Shown here: piece after piece, positions 17,103 to 34,356 of the stretch
Numbering within the stretch: the first letter of the stretch is position 1
How the letters are laid out: each line of letters begins with the position of its first letter
NCBI RefSeq assembly: GCF_050947335.1
Contig: NC_134988.1
Span: forward strand, 1,178,001 to 1,242,000
From: Megachile rotundata
Taxonomy: Eukaryota > Arthropoda > Insecta > Hymenoptera > Megachilidae
Length of the DNA stretch: 64,000 nt
Direction of reading: 5' to 3'
Made by a program: the position numbers and the translations under genes
The notes under the pieces: generated by a model
Databases searched by the model: none
Told to the model about the DNA's origin: nothing
The model's input: the letters and a program-made list of their open reading frames with translations, nothing else

Positions 17103-19831
17103 GCAATCATACAATCACAATCATACAATCTCAATCATACAATCACAATCATACAATCATAATCATACAATTACAATCATACATCACAATCATACAATCA
17201 CAATCATACAATCGCAATCATACTATCACAATCATACAATCGCAATCATACAATTACAGTCTCCCAAATACAATCTCCCAAATACAATCTCCCAAATACA
17301 ATCAAACAATCACAATCATACAATCACAATCATACAATCACAATCATACAATCACAATCATACAATCACAATCATACAATCACAATCATACAATCACAAT
17401 CATACAATCACAATCGTACAATCACAATCGTACAATCACAATCGTACAATCACAATCGTACAATCACAATCGCACACCCACAATCAGACAATCACAATCA
17501 TACAATCACAATCATACAATCACAATCATACAATCACAATCATACAATCACAATCATACAATCACAATCATACTTTCACAATCATAATATCACAATCATA
17601 CAATCACAATCATACAATCACAGTCATAAAATCACAATCATACAATCACAATCATACTATCACAATCATACAATCACAATCATACAATCACACTCATACA
17701 GTCACAATCGTACAATCACAATCATACAATCACAATCATACAATCACAATCCTACAATCACAATCATACAATCACAATCATACAATCACAATCATACAAT
17801 CGCAAGCATACAATCACAATCATACAATCTCAATCATACAATCACAATCATACAATCACAATCATACAATCACAATCATACTTTCACAATCATAATATCA
17901 CAATCATACAATCACAATCATACAATCACAGTCATACAATCACAATCATACAATCACAATCATACAGTCGCAAGCATACAATCACAATCAAAGAATCTCA
18001 ATCATACAATCACAATCATGCAATCACAATCATACAATCATATTCATACAATCACGATCATACAATCACAATCGTACATTCACAATCGTACAATCACAAT
18101 CGCACAACCACAATCAGACAATCACACTCATACAATCACAATCATACAATCACAATCATACAATCACAATCATACAGTCGCAAGCATACAATCACAATCA
18201 AAGAATCTCAATCATACAATCACAATCATGCAATCACAATCATACAATCATATTCATACAATCACGATCATACAATCACAATCGTACAATCACAATCGTA
18301 CAATCACAATCGCACACCCACAATCAGACAATCACAATCATACAATCACAATCATACAATCACAATCATACAATCACAATCATACAATCACAATCATACA
18401 ATCACAATCATACAATCACAATCATACAATCGAATTCATACAATCGCAATCATACAATCACAATCATACAATCGCAATCATACAATTACAATCTCCCAAA
18501 TACAATCATACAATCACAATCATACAATCACAATCATACAATCACAATCATACAATCACAATCATACAATCACAATCATACAATCACAATCATACAATCA
18601 CAATCATACAATCACAATCATACATTCAAAATCATGCAATCACAACCATACAATCACAATCATGCAATCACAATCATACAATCACAATCATACATTCAAA
18701 ATCATGCAATCACAATCATACAATCACAATCATGCAATCACAATCATACAATCACAATCATACAATCACAATCATACAATCACAATCATACAATCACAAT
18801 CATACAATCACAATCATACAATCACAATCATACAATCACAATCATACAATCTCAATCATACAATCACAATCATACAATTACAATCATACAATTACAATCA
18901 TACAATCACAATCTTACAATCGTAATCATACAATCACAATCATACAATCGCAATCATACAATTACAATCTCCCAAATACAATCTCCCAAATACAATCATA
19001 CAATCACAATCATACAATCACAATCATGCAATCACAATCATACATTCAAAATCATGCAATCACAATCATACAGTCACAATCATGCAATCACAATCATACA
19101 ATCATAATCATACAATCACAATCATACAATCACAATCATACAATCACAATCATACAATCACAATCATACAATCACAATCGTACAATCACAATCGTACAAT
19201 CACAATCGCACAACCACAATCAGACAATCACAATCATACAATCACAATCATACAATCACAATCATACAATCACTATCATACAATCACAATCATACAATCA
19301 CAATCATACAATCGCAAGCATACAATCACATTCATACAATCTCAGTCATACAATCTCAATCATACAATCACAATCATACAATTACAATCATACAATTACA
19401 ATCATACAATCTCAATCATACAATCTCAATCATACAATCACAATCATACAATTACAATCATACAATTACAATCATACAATCACTATCATACAATCACAAT
19501 CATACAATCACAATCATACAATCACAATCATACAATCGCAAGCATACAATCACATTCATACAATCACATTCATACAATCTCAATCATACAATCACAATCA
19601 TACAATTACAATCATACAATTACAATCATACAATCACAATCATACAATCGTAATCATACAATCACAATCATACAATCGCAATCATACAATTACAATCTCC
19701 CAAATACAATCTCCCAAATACAATCATACAATCACAATCATACAATCACAATCATACAATCACAATCATGCAATCGCAATCATACAATCGAATTCATACA
19801 ATCGCAATCATACAATCACAATCATACAATC
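17103..19831. repeat. 2,729-bp higher-order unit, copy 2
   Basis: Immediate tandem copy of 14374-17102. Beyond about 19832 the sequence parts from the start of copy 2 (consensus ACAATCAC where copy 2 has TCTCAATC), so the tandem stops after two units. The near identity indicates a recent duplication, by unequal exchange or replication slippage on a kilobase scale (inference). Confidence 0.85.
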
Positions 19832-20649
19832 GCAATCATACAATCACAATCATACAATCACAATCATACCATCACAATCATACAATCACAATCATACAAT
19901 CCAATTCATACAATCGCAATCATACAATCGCAATCATACAATCACAATCATACTATCACAATCATACAATCACAATCATACAATCGAATTCATACAATCG
20001 CAATCATACAATCACAATCATACAATCGCAATCATACAATTACAATCTCCCAAATACAATCTCCCAAATACAATCATACAATCACAATCATACAATCACA
20101 ATCATACAATCACAATCATACAATCACAATCATACTATCACAATCATACAATCACAATCATACAATCACAATCATACAATCACAATCATACATTCAAAAT
20201 CATGCAATCACAACCATACAATCACAATCATGCAATCACAATCATACAATCACAATCATACATTCAAAATCATGCAATCACAATCATACAATCACAATCA
20301 TGCAATCACAATCATACAATCACAATCATACAATCACAATCATACAATCACAATCATACAATCACAATCATACAATCACAATCATACAATCACAATCATA
20401 CAATCACAATCATACAATCTCAATCATACAATCACAATCATACAATTACAATCATACAATTACAATCATACAATCACAATCTTACAATCGTAATCATACA
20501 ATCACAATCATACAATCGCAATCATACAATTACAATCTCCCAAATACAATCTCCCAAATACAATCATACAATCACAATCATACAATCACAATCATGCAAT
20601 CACAATCATACATTCAAAATCATGCAATCACAATCATACAGTCACAATC

Positions 20650-22925
20650 ATGCAATCACAATCATACAATCATAATCATACAATCACAATCATACAATCA
20701 CAATCATACAATCACAATCATACAATCACAATCATACAATCACAATCGTACAATCACAATCGTACAATCACAATCGCACAACCACAATCAGACAATCACA
20801 ATCATACAATCACAATCATACAATCACAATCATACAATCACAATCATACAATCACAATCATGCAATCACAATCATACATTCAAAATCATGCAATCACAAT
20901 CATACAATCACAATCATGCAATCACAATCATACAATCATAATCATACAATTACAATCATACATCGCAATCATACAATCACAATCATACAATCGCAATCAT
21001 ACAATTACAATATCCCAAATACAAACTCCCAAATACAATCATACAATCACAATCATACAATCACAATCATACAATCACAATCATGCAATCACAATCATAC
21101 AATCATATTCATACAATCACAATCATACAATCACAATCGTACATTCACAATCGTACAATCACAATCGCACAACCACAATCAGACAACCATACTCATACAA
21201 TCACAATCATACAATCACAATCATACAATCACAATCATACAATCACAATCATACAATCACAATCATACAATCACAATCATACAATCACAATCATACAATC
21301 ATAATCATACAATTACAATCATACATCACAATCATACAATCACAATCATACAATCGCAATCATACAATTACAATCTCCCAAATACAATCTCCCAAATACA
21401 ATCATACAATCACAATCATACAATCGCAAGCATACAATCACAATCATACAATCTCAATCATACAATCACAATCATACAATCATAATCATACAATTACAAT
21501 CATACATCACAATCATACAATCACATTCATACAATCACAATCATACAATCACAATCATGCAATCACAATCATACAATCATAATCATACAATCACAATCAT
21601 ACAATCACAATCATACAATCACAATCATACAATCACAATCATACAATCACAATCATACAATCACAATCATACAATCACAATCATACAATCGCAATCATAC
21701 AATCACAATCATACAATCTCAATCATACAATCACAATCATACAATCATAATCATACAATTACAATCATACATCACAATCATACAATCACAATCATAGAAT
21801 CGCAATCATACAATCACAATCATACAATCGCAATCATACAATTACAGTCTCCCAAATACAATCTCCCAAATACAATCTCCCAAATACAATCAAACAATCA
21901 CAATCATACAATCACAATCATACAATCACAATCATACAATCACAATCATACAATCACAATCATACAATCACAATCATACAATCACAATCGTACAATCACA
22001 ATCGTACAATCACAATCGTACAATCACAATCGTACAATCACAATCGCACACCCACAATCAGACAATCACAATCATACAATCACAATCATACAATCACAAT
22101 CATACAATCACACTCATACAATCACAATCGTACAATCACAATCATACAATCACAATCATACAATCACAATCCTACAATCACAATCATACAATCACAATCA
22201 TACAATCACAATCATACAATCGCAAGCATACAATCACAATCATACAATCTCAATCATACAATCACAATCATACAATCACAATCATACAATCACAATCATA
22301 CTTTCACAATCATAATATCACAATCATACAATCACAATCATACAATCACAGTCATACAATCACAATCATACAATCACAATCATACAGTCGCAAGCATACA
22401 ATCACAATCAAAGAATCTCAATCATACAATCACAATCATGCAATCACAATCATACAATCATATTCATACAATCACGATCATACAATCACAATCGTACATT
22501 CACAATCGTACAATCACAATCGCACAACCACAATCAGACAATCACACTCATACAATCACAATCATACAATCACAATCATACAATCACAATCATACAATCA
22601 CAATCATACAATCACAATCATACAATCACAATCATACAATCACAATCATACAATCACAATCATACAATCACTATCATACAATCACAATCATACAATCACA
22701 ATCATACAATCACAATCATACAATCGCAAGCATACAATCACATTCATACAATCACAATCATACAATCACAATCATACAATCACAATCATACAATCACAAT
22801 CATACAATCACAATCATACAATCACTATCATACAATCACAATCATACAATCGCAATCATACAATCACAATCATACAATCACAATCATAGAATCACAATCA
22901 TACAATCGAATTCATACAATCGCAA
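20650..22925. repeat. Block repeated at 10,325-bp spacing, distal copy
   Basis: Distal counterpart of 10325-12600, with the same order of variant monomers over more than 2 kb. It follows the 2,729-bp tandem pair, so the duplicated segment and the tandem units are nested. The right edge is approximate. Confidence 0.8.
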
Positions 22926-25900
22926 TCATACAATCACAATCATACAATCGCAATCATACAATTACAATCTCCCAAATACAATCTCCCAAATACAATCATA
23001 CAATCACAATCATACAATCACAATCATACAATCACAATCATACAATCACAATCATACTATCACAATCATACAATCACAATCATACAATCACAATCATACA
23101 ATCACAATCATACAATCACAATCATACATTCAAAATCATGCAATCACAACCATACAATCACAATCATGCAATCACAATCATACAATCACAATCATACATT
23201 CAAAATCATGCAATCACAATCATACAATCACAATCATGCAATCACAATCATACAATCACAATCATACAATCACAATCATACAATCACAATCATACAATCA
23301 CAATCATACAATCACAATCATACAATCACAATCATACAATCACAATCATACAATCACTATCATACAATCACAATCATACAATCACAATCATACAATCACA
23401 ATCATACAATCGCAAGCATACAATCACATTCATACAATCACATTCATACAATCTCAATCATACAATCACAATCATACAATTACAATCATACAATTACAAT
23501 CATACAACCACAATCATACAATCACAATCATACATTCAAAATCATGCAATCACAATCATACATTCAAAATCATGCAATCACAATCATACAATCACAATCA
23601 TACAATCACAATCATACAATCGCAAGCATACAATCACATTCATACAATCTCAACCATACAATCTCAATCATACAATCACAATCATCCAATCACAATCATG
23701 CAATCACAATCATACATTCAAAATCATGCAATCACAAACATACAATCACAATCATGCAATCACAATCATACAATCATAATCATACAATCACAATCATACA
23801 ATCACAATCGTACAATCACAATCGTACAATCACAATCGCACAACCACAATCAGACAATCACAATCATACAATCACAATCATACAATCACAATCATACAAT
23901 CACAATCATACAATCACAATCATACAATCACAATCATACAATCACAATCATGCAATCACAATCATACATTCAAAATCATGCAATCACAATCATACAATCA
24001 CAATCATGCAATCACAATCATACAATCATAATCATACAATTGCAATCATACATCACAATCATACAATCACAATCGTACATTCACAATCGTACAATCACAA
24101 TCGCACAACCACAATCAGACAACCATACTCATACAATCACAATCATACAATCACAATCATACAATCACAATCATACAATCACAATCATACAATCACAATC
24201 ATACTTTCACAATCATACAATCACAATCATACAATCACAATCATACAATCACAATCATACAATCACAATCATACAATCACAGTCATACAATCACAATCAT
24301 ACAATCACAATCATACAATCGCAATCATACAATCACAATCATACAATCTCAATCATACAATCACAATCATACAATCATAATCATACAATTACAATCATAC
24401 ATCACAATCATACAATCACAATCATACAATCGCAATCATACTATCACAATCATACAATCGCAATCATACAATTACAGTCTCCCAAATACAATCTCCCAAA
24501 TACAATCTCCCAAATACAATCAAACAATCACAATCATACAATCACAATCATACAATCACAATCATACAATCACAATCATACAATCACAATCATACAATCT
24601 CAATCATACAATCACAATCATACAATCACAATCATACAATCACAATCATACTTTCACAATCATAATATCACAATCATACAATCACAATCATACAATCACA
24701 GTCATACAATCACAATCATACAATCACAATCATACAGTCGCAAGCATACAATCACAATCAAAGAATCTCAATCATACAATCACAATCATGCAATCACAAT
24801 CATACAATCATATTTATACAATCACGATCATACAATCACAATCGTACATTCACAATCGTACAATCACAATCGCACAACCACAATCAGACAATCACACTCA
24901 TACAATCACAATCATACAATCACAATCATACAATCACAATCATACAATCACAATCATACAATCACAATCATGCAATCACAAAAATACAATCATAATCATA
25001 CAATCACAATCATACAATCACAATCATACTATCACAATCATACAATCACAATCATACAATCGCAATCATACAATCGCAATCATACAATTACAATCTCCCA
25101 AATACAATCTCCCAAATACAATCATACAATCACAAACATACAATCACAATCATACAATCACAATCATACAATCACAATCATACTATCACAATCATACAAT
25201 CACAATCATACAATCACAATCATACAATCACAATCATACAATCACAATCATACATTCAAAATCATGCAATCACAACCATACAATCACAATCATGCAATCA
25301 CAATCATACAATCACAATCATACATTCAAAATCATGCAATCACAATCATACAATCACAATCATGCAATCACAATCATACAATCACAATCATACAATCACA
25401 ATCATACAATCACAATCATACAATCACAATCATACAATCACAATCATACAATCACAATCATACAATCACAATCATACAATCACTATCATACAATCACAAT
25501 CATACAATCACAATCATACAATCACAATCGTACAATCGCAAGCATACAATCACATTCATACAATCACATTCATACAATCTCAATCATACAATCACAATCA
25601 TACAATTACAATCATACAATTACAATCATACAACCACAATCATACAATCACAATCATACATTCAAAATCATGCAATCACAATCATACATTCAAAATCATG
25701 CAATCACAATCATACAATCACAATCATACAATCACAATCATACAATCGCAAGCATACAATCACATTCATACAATCTCAATCATACAATCTCAATCATACA
25801 ATCACAATCATCCAATCACAATCATGCAATCACAATCATACATTCAAAATCATGCAATCACAAACATACAATCACAATCATGCAATCACAATCATACAAT

Positions 25901-28096
25901 CATAATCATACAATCACAATCATACAATCACAATCGTACAATCACAATCGTACAATCACAATCGCACAACCACAATCAGACAATCACAATCATACAATCA
26001 CAATCATACAATCACAATCATACAATCACAATCATACAATCACAATCATACAATCACAATCATGCAATCACAATCATACATTCAAAATCATGCAATCACA
26101 ATCATACAATCACAATCATGCAATCACAATCATACAATCATAATCATACAATTACAATCATACATCACAATCATACAATCACAATCATACAATCACAATC
26201 ATACAATCACAATCATACAATCGCAATCATACAATTACAATATCCCAAATACAAACTCCAAAATACAATCATACAATCACAATCATACAATCACAATCAT
26301 ACAATCACAATCATGCAATCACAATCATACAATCATACTCATACAATCACAATCATACAATCACAATCATACAATCACAATCGTACATTCACAATCGTAC
26401 AATCACAATCGCACAACCACAATCAGACAACCATACTCATACAATCACAATCATACAATCACGATCATACAATCACAATCATACAATCACAATCATACTT
26501 TCACAATCATACAATCACAATCATACAATCACAATCATACAATCACAATCATACAATCACAATCATACAATCACAATCATACAATCACAATCATACAATC
26601 ACAATCATACAATCGCAATCATACAATCACAATCATACAATCTCAATCATACAATCACAATCATACAATCATAATCATACAATTACAATCATACATCACA
26701 ATCATACAATCACAATCATACAATCGCAATCATACAATCACAATCATACAATCGCAATCATACAATTACAGTCTCCCAAATACAATCTCCCAAATACAAT
26801 CTCCCAAATACAATCAAACAATCACAATCATACAATCACAATCATACAATCACAATCATACAATCACAATCATACAATCACAATCATACAATCACAATCA
26901 TACAATCACAATCGTACAATCACAATCGTACAATCACAATCGTACAATCACAATCGCACACCCACAATCAGACAATCACAATCATACAATCACAATCATA
27001 CAATCACAATCATACAATCACAATCATACTTTCACAATCATAATATCACAATCATACAATCACAGTCATACAATCACAATCATACAATCACAATCATACT
27101 ATCACAATCATACAATCACAATCATACAATCACACTCATACAATCACAATCGTACAATCACAATCATACAATCACAATCATACAATCACAATCCTACAAT
27201 CACAATCATACAATCACAATCATACAATCACAATCATACAATCGCAAGCATACAATCACAATCATACAATCTCAATCATACAATCACAATCATACAATCA
27301 CAATCATACAATCACAATCATACTTTCACAATCATAATATCACAATCATACAATCACAATCATACAATCACAGTCATACAATCACAATCATACAATCACA
27401 ATCATACAGTCGCAAGCATACAATCACAATCAAAGAATCTCAATCATACAATCACAATCATGCAATCACAATCATACAATCATATTCATACAATCACGAT
27501 CATACAATCACAATCGTACATTCACAATCGTACAATCACAATCGCACAACCACAATCAGACAATCACACTCATACAATCACAATCATACAATCACAATCA
27601 TACAATCACAATCATACAATCACAATCATACAATCACAATCATACAATCACAATCATACAATCACAATCATGCAATCACAAAAATACAATCATAATCATA
27701 CAATCACAATCATACAATCGCAATCATACAATCACAATCATACAATCATAATCATACAATCACAATCATACAATCGCAATCATACAATTACAATCTCCCA
27801 AATACAATCTCCCAAATACAATCATACAATCACAATCATACAATCACAATCATACAATCACAATCATACATTCAAAATCATGCAATCACAATCATACAAT
27901 CACAATCATACAATCACAATCATACAATCGCAAGCATACAATCACATTCATACAATCTCAATCATACAATCTCAATCATACAATCACAATCATACAATCA
28001 TAATCATACAATTACAATCATACATCACAATCATACAATCGCAATCATACAATCGCAATCGTACAATCACAATCATACAATCGCAATCATACAATT

Positions 28097-28166
28097 ACAA
28101 TCTCCCAAATACAATCTCCCAAATACAATCTCCCAAACACAATCTCCCAAATACAATCTCCCAAAC
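28097..28166. repeat. Run of five CTCCCAAA monomers with AAAT/AAAC differences
   Basis: Five variant monomers whose last four bases read AAAT, AAAT, AAAC, AAAT, AAAC. The partial alternation suggests that a pair of units was itself duplicated (inference). Confidence 0.85.
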
Positions 28167-28328
28167 ACAATCATACAATCACAATCATACAATCACAATC
28201 ATACATTCAATATCATGCAATCACAATCATACAATCACAATCATGCAATCACAATCATACAATCACAATCATACATTCAAAATCATGCAATCAAAATCAT
28301 ACAGTCACAATCACGCAATCACAATCAT

Positions 28329-28622
28329 ACAATCACAATCATACAATCACAATCATACAATCACAATCATACAATCACAATCATACAATCACAATCATAC
28401 AATCACAATCATACAATCACAATCATACAATCACAATCATACAATCACAATCATACAATCACAATCATACAATCACAATCATACAATCACAATCATACAA
28501 TCACAATCATACAATCACAATCATACAATCACAATCATACAATCACAATCATACAATCACAATCATACAATCACAATCATACAATCACAATCATACAATC
28601 ACAATCATACAATCACAATCAT
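28329..28622. repeat. Run of 21 consecutive consensus monomers
   Basis: Twenty-one perfect ACAATCACAATCAT copies in a row, bounded on the right by ACAATCGCAATCAT. It is the longest unbroken run I noticed; another of 18 is at 32719-32970. Confidence 0.85.
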
Positions 28623-31600
28623 ACAATCGCAATCATACAATCACAATCATACAGTCGCAATCATACAATTGCAATCTCCCAAATACAATCTCCCAAATAC
28701 AATCATACAATCACAATCATACAATCACAATCATACAATCACAATCATACAATCGAATTCATACAATCGCAATCATACAATCACAATCATACAATCGCAA
28801 TCATACAATTACAATCTCCCAAATACAATCTCCCAAATACAATCTCCCAAATACAATCATACAATCACAATCATACAATCATAATCATACAATCACAATC
28901 ATACAATCACAATCATACAATCACAATTATACTATCACAATCATACAATCACAATCATACAAGCACAATCAAACAATCACAATCATGCAATCACAATCAT
29001 ACATTCAAAATCATGCAATCACAATCATACAATCACAATCATGCAATCACAATCATACAATCATAATCATACAATCACAATCATACAATCACAATCATAC
29101 AATCACAATCGTACAATCACAATCGTACAATCACAATCGCACACCCACAATCAGACAATCACAATCATACAATCACAATAATACAATCACAATCATACAA
29201 TCACAATCATACTTTCACAATCATAATATCACAATCATACAATCACAATCATACAATCACAGTCATACAATCACAATCATACAATCACAATCATACTATC
29301 ACAATCATACAATCACAATCATACAATCACACTCATACAATCACAATCGTACAATCACAATCATACAATCACAATCATACAATCACAATCCTACAATCAC
29401 AATCATACAATCACAATCATACAATCACAATCATACAATCGCAAGCATACAATCACAATCATACAATCTCAATCATACAATCACAATCATACAATCACAA
29501 TCATACAATCACAATCATACTTTCACAATCATAATATCACAATCATACAATCACAATCATACAATCACAGTCATACAATCGCAATCATACAATCACAATC
29601 ATACAGTCGCAAGCATACAATCACAATCAAATAATCTCAATCATACAATCACAATCATGCAATCACAATCATACAATCATATTCATACAATCACGATCAT
29701 ACAATCACAATCGTACATTCACAATCGTACAATCACAATCGCACAACCACAATCAGACAATCACACTCATACAATCACAATCATACAATCACAATCATAC
29801 AATCACAATCATACAATCACAATCATACAATCACAATCATACAATCACAATCATGCAATCACAAAAATACAATCATAATCATACAATCACAATCATACAA
29901 TCGCAATCATACAATCACAATCATACAATCATAATCATACAATCACAATCATACAATCATAATCATACAATTACAATCATACATCACAATCATACAATCA
30001 CAATCATACAATCGCAATCATACAATTACAATCTCCCAAATACAATCTCCCAAATACAATCATACAATCACAATCATACAATCACAATCATACAATCACA
30101 ATCATACATTCAAAATCATGCAATCACAATCATACAATCACAATCATACAATCACAATCATACAATCACAATCATACAATCGCAAGCATACAATCACATT
30201 CATACAATCTCAATCATACAATCTCAATCATACAATCACAATCATACAATCATAATCATACAATTACAATCATACATCACAATCATACAATCGCAATCAT
30301 ACAATCGCAATCGTACAATCACAATCATACAATCGAAATCATACAATTACAATCTCCCAAATACAATCTCCCAAATACAATCTCCCAAACACAATCTCCC
30401 AAATACAATCTCCCAAATACAATCATACAATCACAATCATACAATCACAATCATACAATCACAATCATGCAATCGCAATCATACATTCAAGGTCATGCAA
30501 TCACAATCATGCAATCACAATCATACAATCATAATCATACAATCACAATCATACAATCACAATCATACAATCACAATCATACAATCACAATCATACAATC
30601 ACAATCATACAATCACAATCATACATTCAATATCATGCAATCACAATCATACAATCACACTCATGCAATCACAATCATACAATCACAATCATACATTCAA
30701 AATCATGCAATCACAATCATACAGTCACAATCACGCAATCACAATCATACAATCACAATCATACAATCACAATCATACAATCACAATCATACAATCACAA
30801 TCATACAATCACAATCATACAATCACAATCATACAATCGCAAGCATACAATCACAATCATACAATCTCAATCATACAATCTCAATCATACAATCACAATC
30901 ATACAATCATAATCATACAATTACAATCATACATCACAATCATACAATCACAATCATACAATCGCAATCATACAATCACAATCATACAGTCGCAATCATA
31001 CAATTGCAATCTCCCAAATACAATCTCCCAAATACAATCATACAATCACAATCATACAATCACAATCATACAATCACAATCATACAATCGAATTCATACA
31101 ATCGCAATCATACAATCACAATCATACAATCGCAATCATACAATTACAATCTCCCAAATACAATCTCCCAAATACAATCTCCCAAATACAATCATACAAT
31201 CACAATCATACAATCATAATCATACAATCACAATCATACAATCACAATCATACAATCACAATTATACTATCACAATCATACAATCACAATCATACAAGCA
31301 CAATCAAACAATCACAATCATGCAATCACAATCATACATTCAAAATCATGCAATCACAATCATACAATCACAATCATACATTCAATATCATGCAATCACA
31401 ATCATACAATCACACTCATGCAATCACAATCATACAATCACAATCATACATTCAAAATCATACAATCACAATCATACAATCACAATCATACAATCACAAT
31501 CATACAATCACAATCATACAATCACAATCATACAATCACAATCATACAATCACAATCATACAATCACAATCATACAATCACAATCATACAATCGCAAGCA

Positions 31601-34340
31601 TACAATCACAATCATACAATCTCAATCATACAATCTCAATCATACAATCACAATCATACAATCATAATCATACAATTACAATCATACATCACAATCATAC
31701 AATCACAATCATGCAATCACAATCATAAAATCATAATCATACAATCACAATCATACAATCACAATCGTACAATCACAATCGTACAATCACAATCGCACAA
31801 CCACAATCAGACAATCACAATCATACAATCACAACCATACAATCACAATCATACAATCACAATCATACAATCACAATCATGCAATCACAAAAATACAATC
31901 ATAATCATACAATCACAATCATACAATCGCAATCATACAATCACAATCATACATTCATAATCATACAATCACAATCATACAATCATAATCATACAATTAC
32001 AACCATTCATCACAATCATACAATCACAATCATACAATCGCAATCATACAATTACAATCTCCCAAATACAATCTCCCAAATACAATCATACAATCACAAT
32101 CATACAATCACAATCATACAATCACAATCATACAATCACAATCATACAATCACAATCATACAATCACAATCATACAATCACAATCATACAATCACAATCA
32201 TACAATCACAATCATACAATCACAATCATACAATCACAATCATGCAATCACAATCATACAATCACAATCATACAATCACAATCATGCAATCACAAAAATA
32301 CAATCATAATCATACAATCGCAATCATACAATCGCAATCATGCAATCACAATCATACAATCATAATCATACAATCACAATCATACAATCATAATCATACA
32401 ATTACAATCATACATCACAATCATACAATCACAATCATACAATCGCAATCATACAATTACAATCTCCCAAATACAATCATACAATCACAATCATACAATC
32501 ACAATCATACAATCACAATCATACAATCACAATCATACTATCACAATCATACAATCACAATCATACAATCACAATCATACAATCACAATCATACATTCAA
32601 AATCATGCAATCACAACCATACAATCACAATCATGCAATCACAATCATACAACCACAATCATACATTCAAAATCATGCAATCACAATCATACAATCACAA
32701 TCATGCAATCACAATCATACAATCACAATCATACAATCACAATCATACAATCACAATCATACAATCACAATCATACAATCACAATCATACAATCACAATC
32801 ATACAATCACAATCATACAATCACAATCATACAATCACAATCATACAATCACAATCATACAATCACAATCATACAATCACAATCATACAATCACAATCAT
32901 ACAATCACAATCATACAATCACAATCATACAATCACAATCATACAATCACAATCATACAATCACAATCATACAATCGCAAGCATACAATCACAATCATAC
33001 AATCTCAATCATACAACCTCAATCATACAATCACAATCATACAATCATAATCATACAATTACAATCATACATCACAATCATACAATCACAATCATACAAT
33101 CGCAATCATACAATCACAATCATACAGTCGCAATCATACAATTGCAATCTCCCAAATACAATCTCCCAAATACAATCATACAATCACAATCATACAATCA
33201 CAATCATACAATCACAATCATACAATCGAATTCATACAATCGCAATCATACAATCACAATCATACAATCGCAATCATACAATTACAATCTCCCAAATACA
33301 ATCTCCCAAATACAATCATACAATCACAATCATACAATCATAATCATACAATCACAATCATACAATCACAATCATACAATCACAATTATACTATCACAAT
33401 CATACAATCACAATCATACAAGCACAATCAAACAATCACAATCATGCAATCACAATCATACATTCAAAATCATGCAATCACAATCATACAATCACAATCA
33501 TGCAATCACAATCATACAATCATAATCATACAATCACAATCATACAATCGCAATCATACAATCACAATCATACATTCATAATCATACAATCACAATCATA
33601 CAATCATAATCATACAATCACAATCATACAATCACAATCATACAATCACAATTATACTATCACAATCATACAATCACAATCATACAAGCACAATCAAACA
33701 ATCACAATCATGCAATCACAATCATACATTCAAAATCATGCAATCACAATCATACAATCACAATCATGCAATCACAATCATACAATCATAATCATACAAT
33801 CACAATCATACAATCACAATCGTACAATCACAATCGTACAATCACAATCGCACAACCACAATCAGACAATCACAATCATACAATCACAACCATACAATCA
33901 CAATCATACAATCACAATCATACAATCACAATCATGCAATCACAAAAATACAATCATAATCATACAATCACAATCATACAATCGCAATCATACAATCACA
34001 ATCATACATTCATAATCATACAATCACAATCATACAATCATAATCATACAATTACAACCATACATCACAATCATACAATCACAATCATACAATCGCAATC
34101 ATACAATTACAATCTCCCAAATACAATCTCCCAAATACAATCATACAATCGCAATCATACAATCACAATCATACAATCACAATCATACAATCACAATCAT
34201 ACAATCACAATCATACAGTCACAATCATACAATCACAATCATACAATCACAATCATACAATCACAATCATACAATCACAATCATACAATCACAATCATAC
34301 AATCACAATCATACAATCACAATCATACAATCACAATCAT

Positions 34341-34356
34341 ACAATCACAAAATCAT
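34341..34356. repeat. Single 16-bp monomer
   Basis: ACAATCACAAAATCAT, two A residues longer than consensus. It is the only monomer longer than 14 bp that I noticed in the window. Confidence 0.75.
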
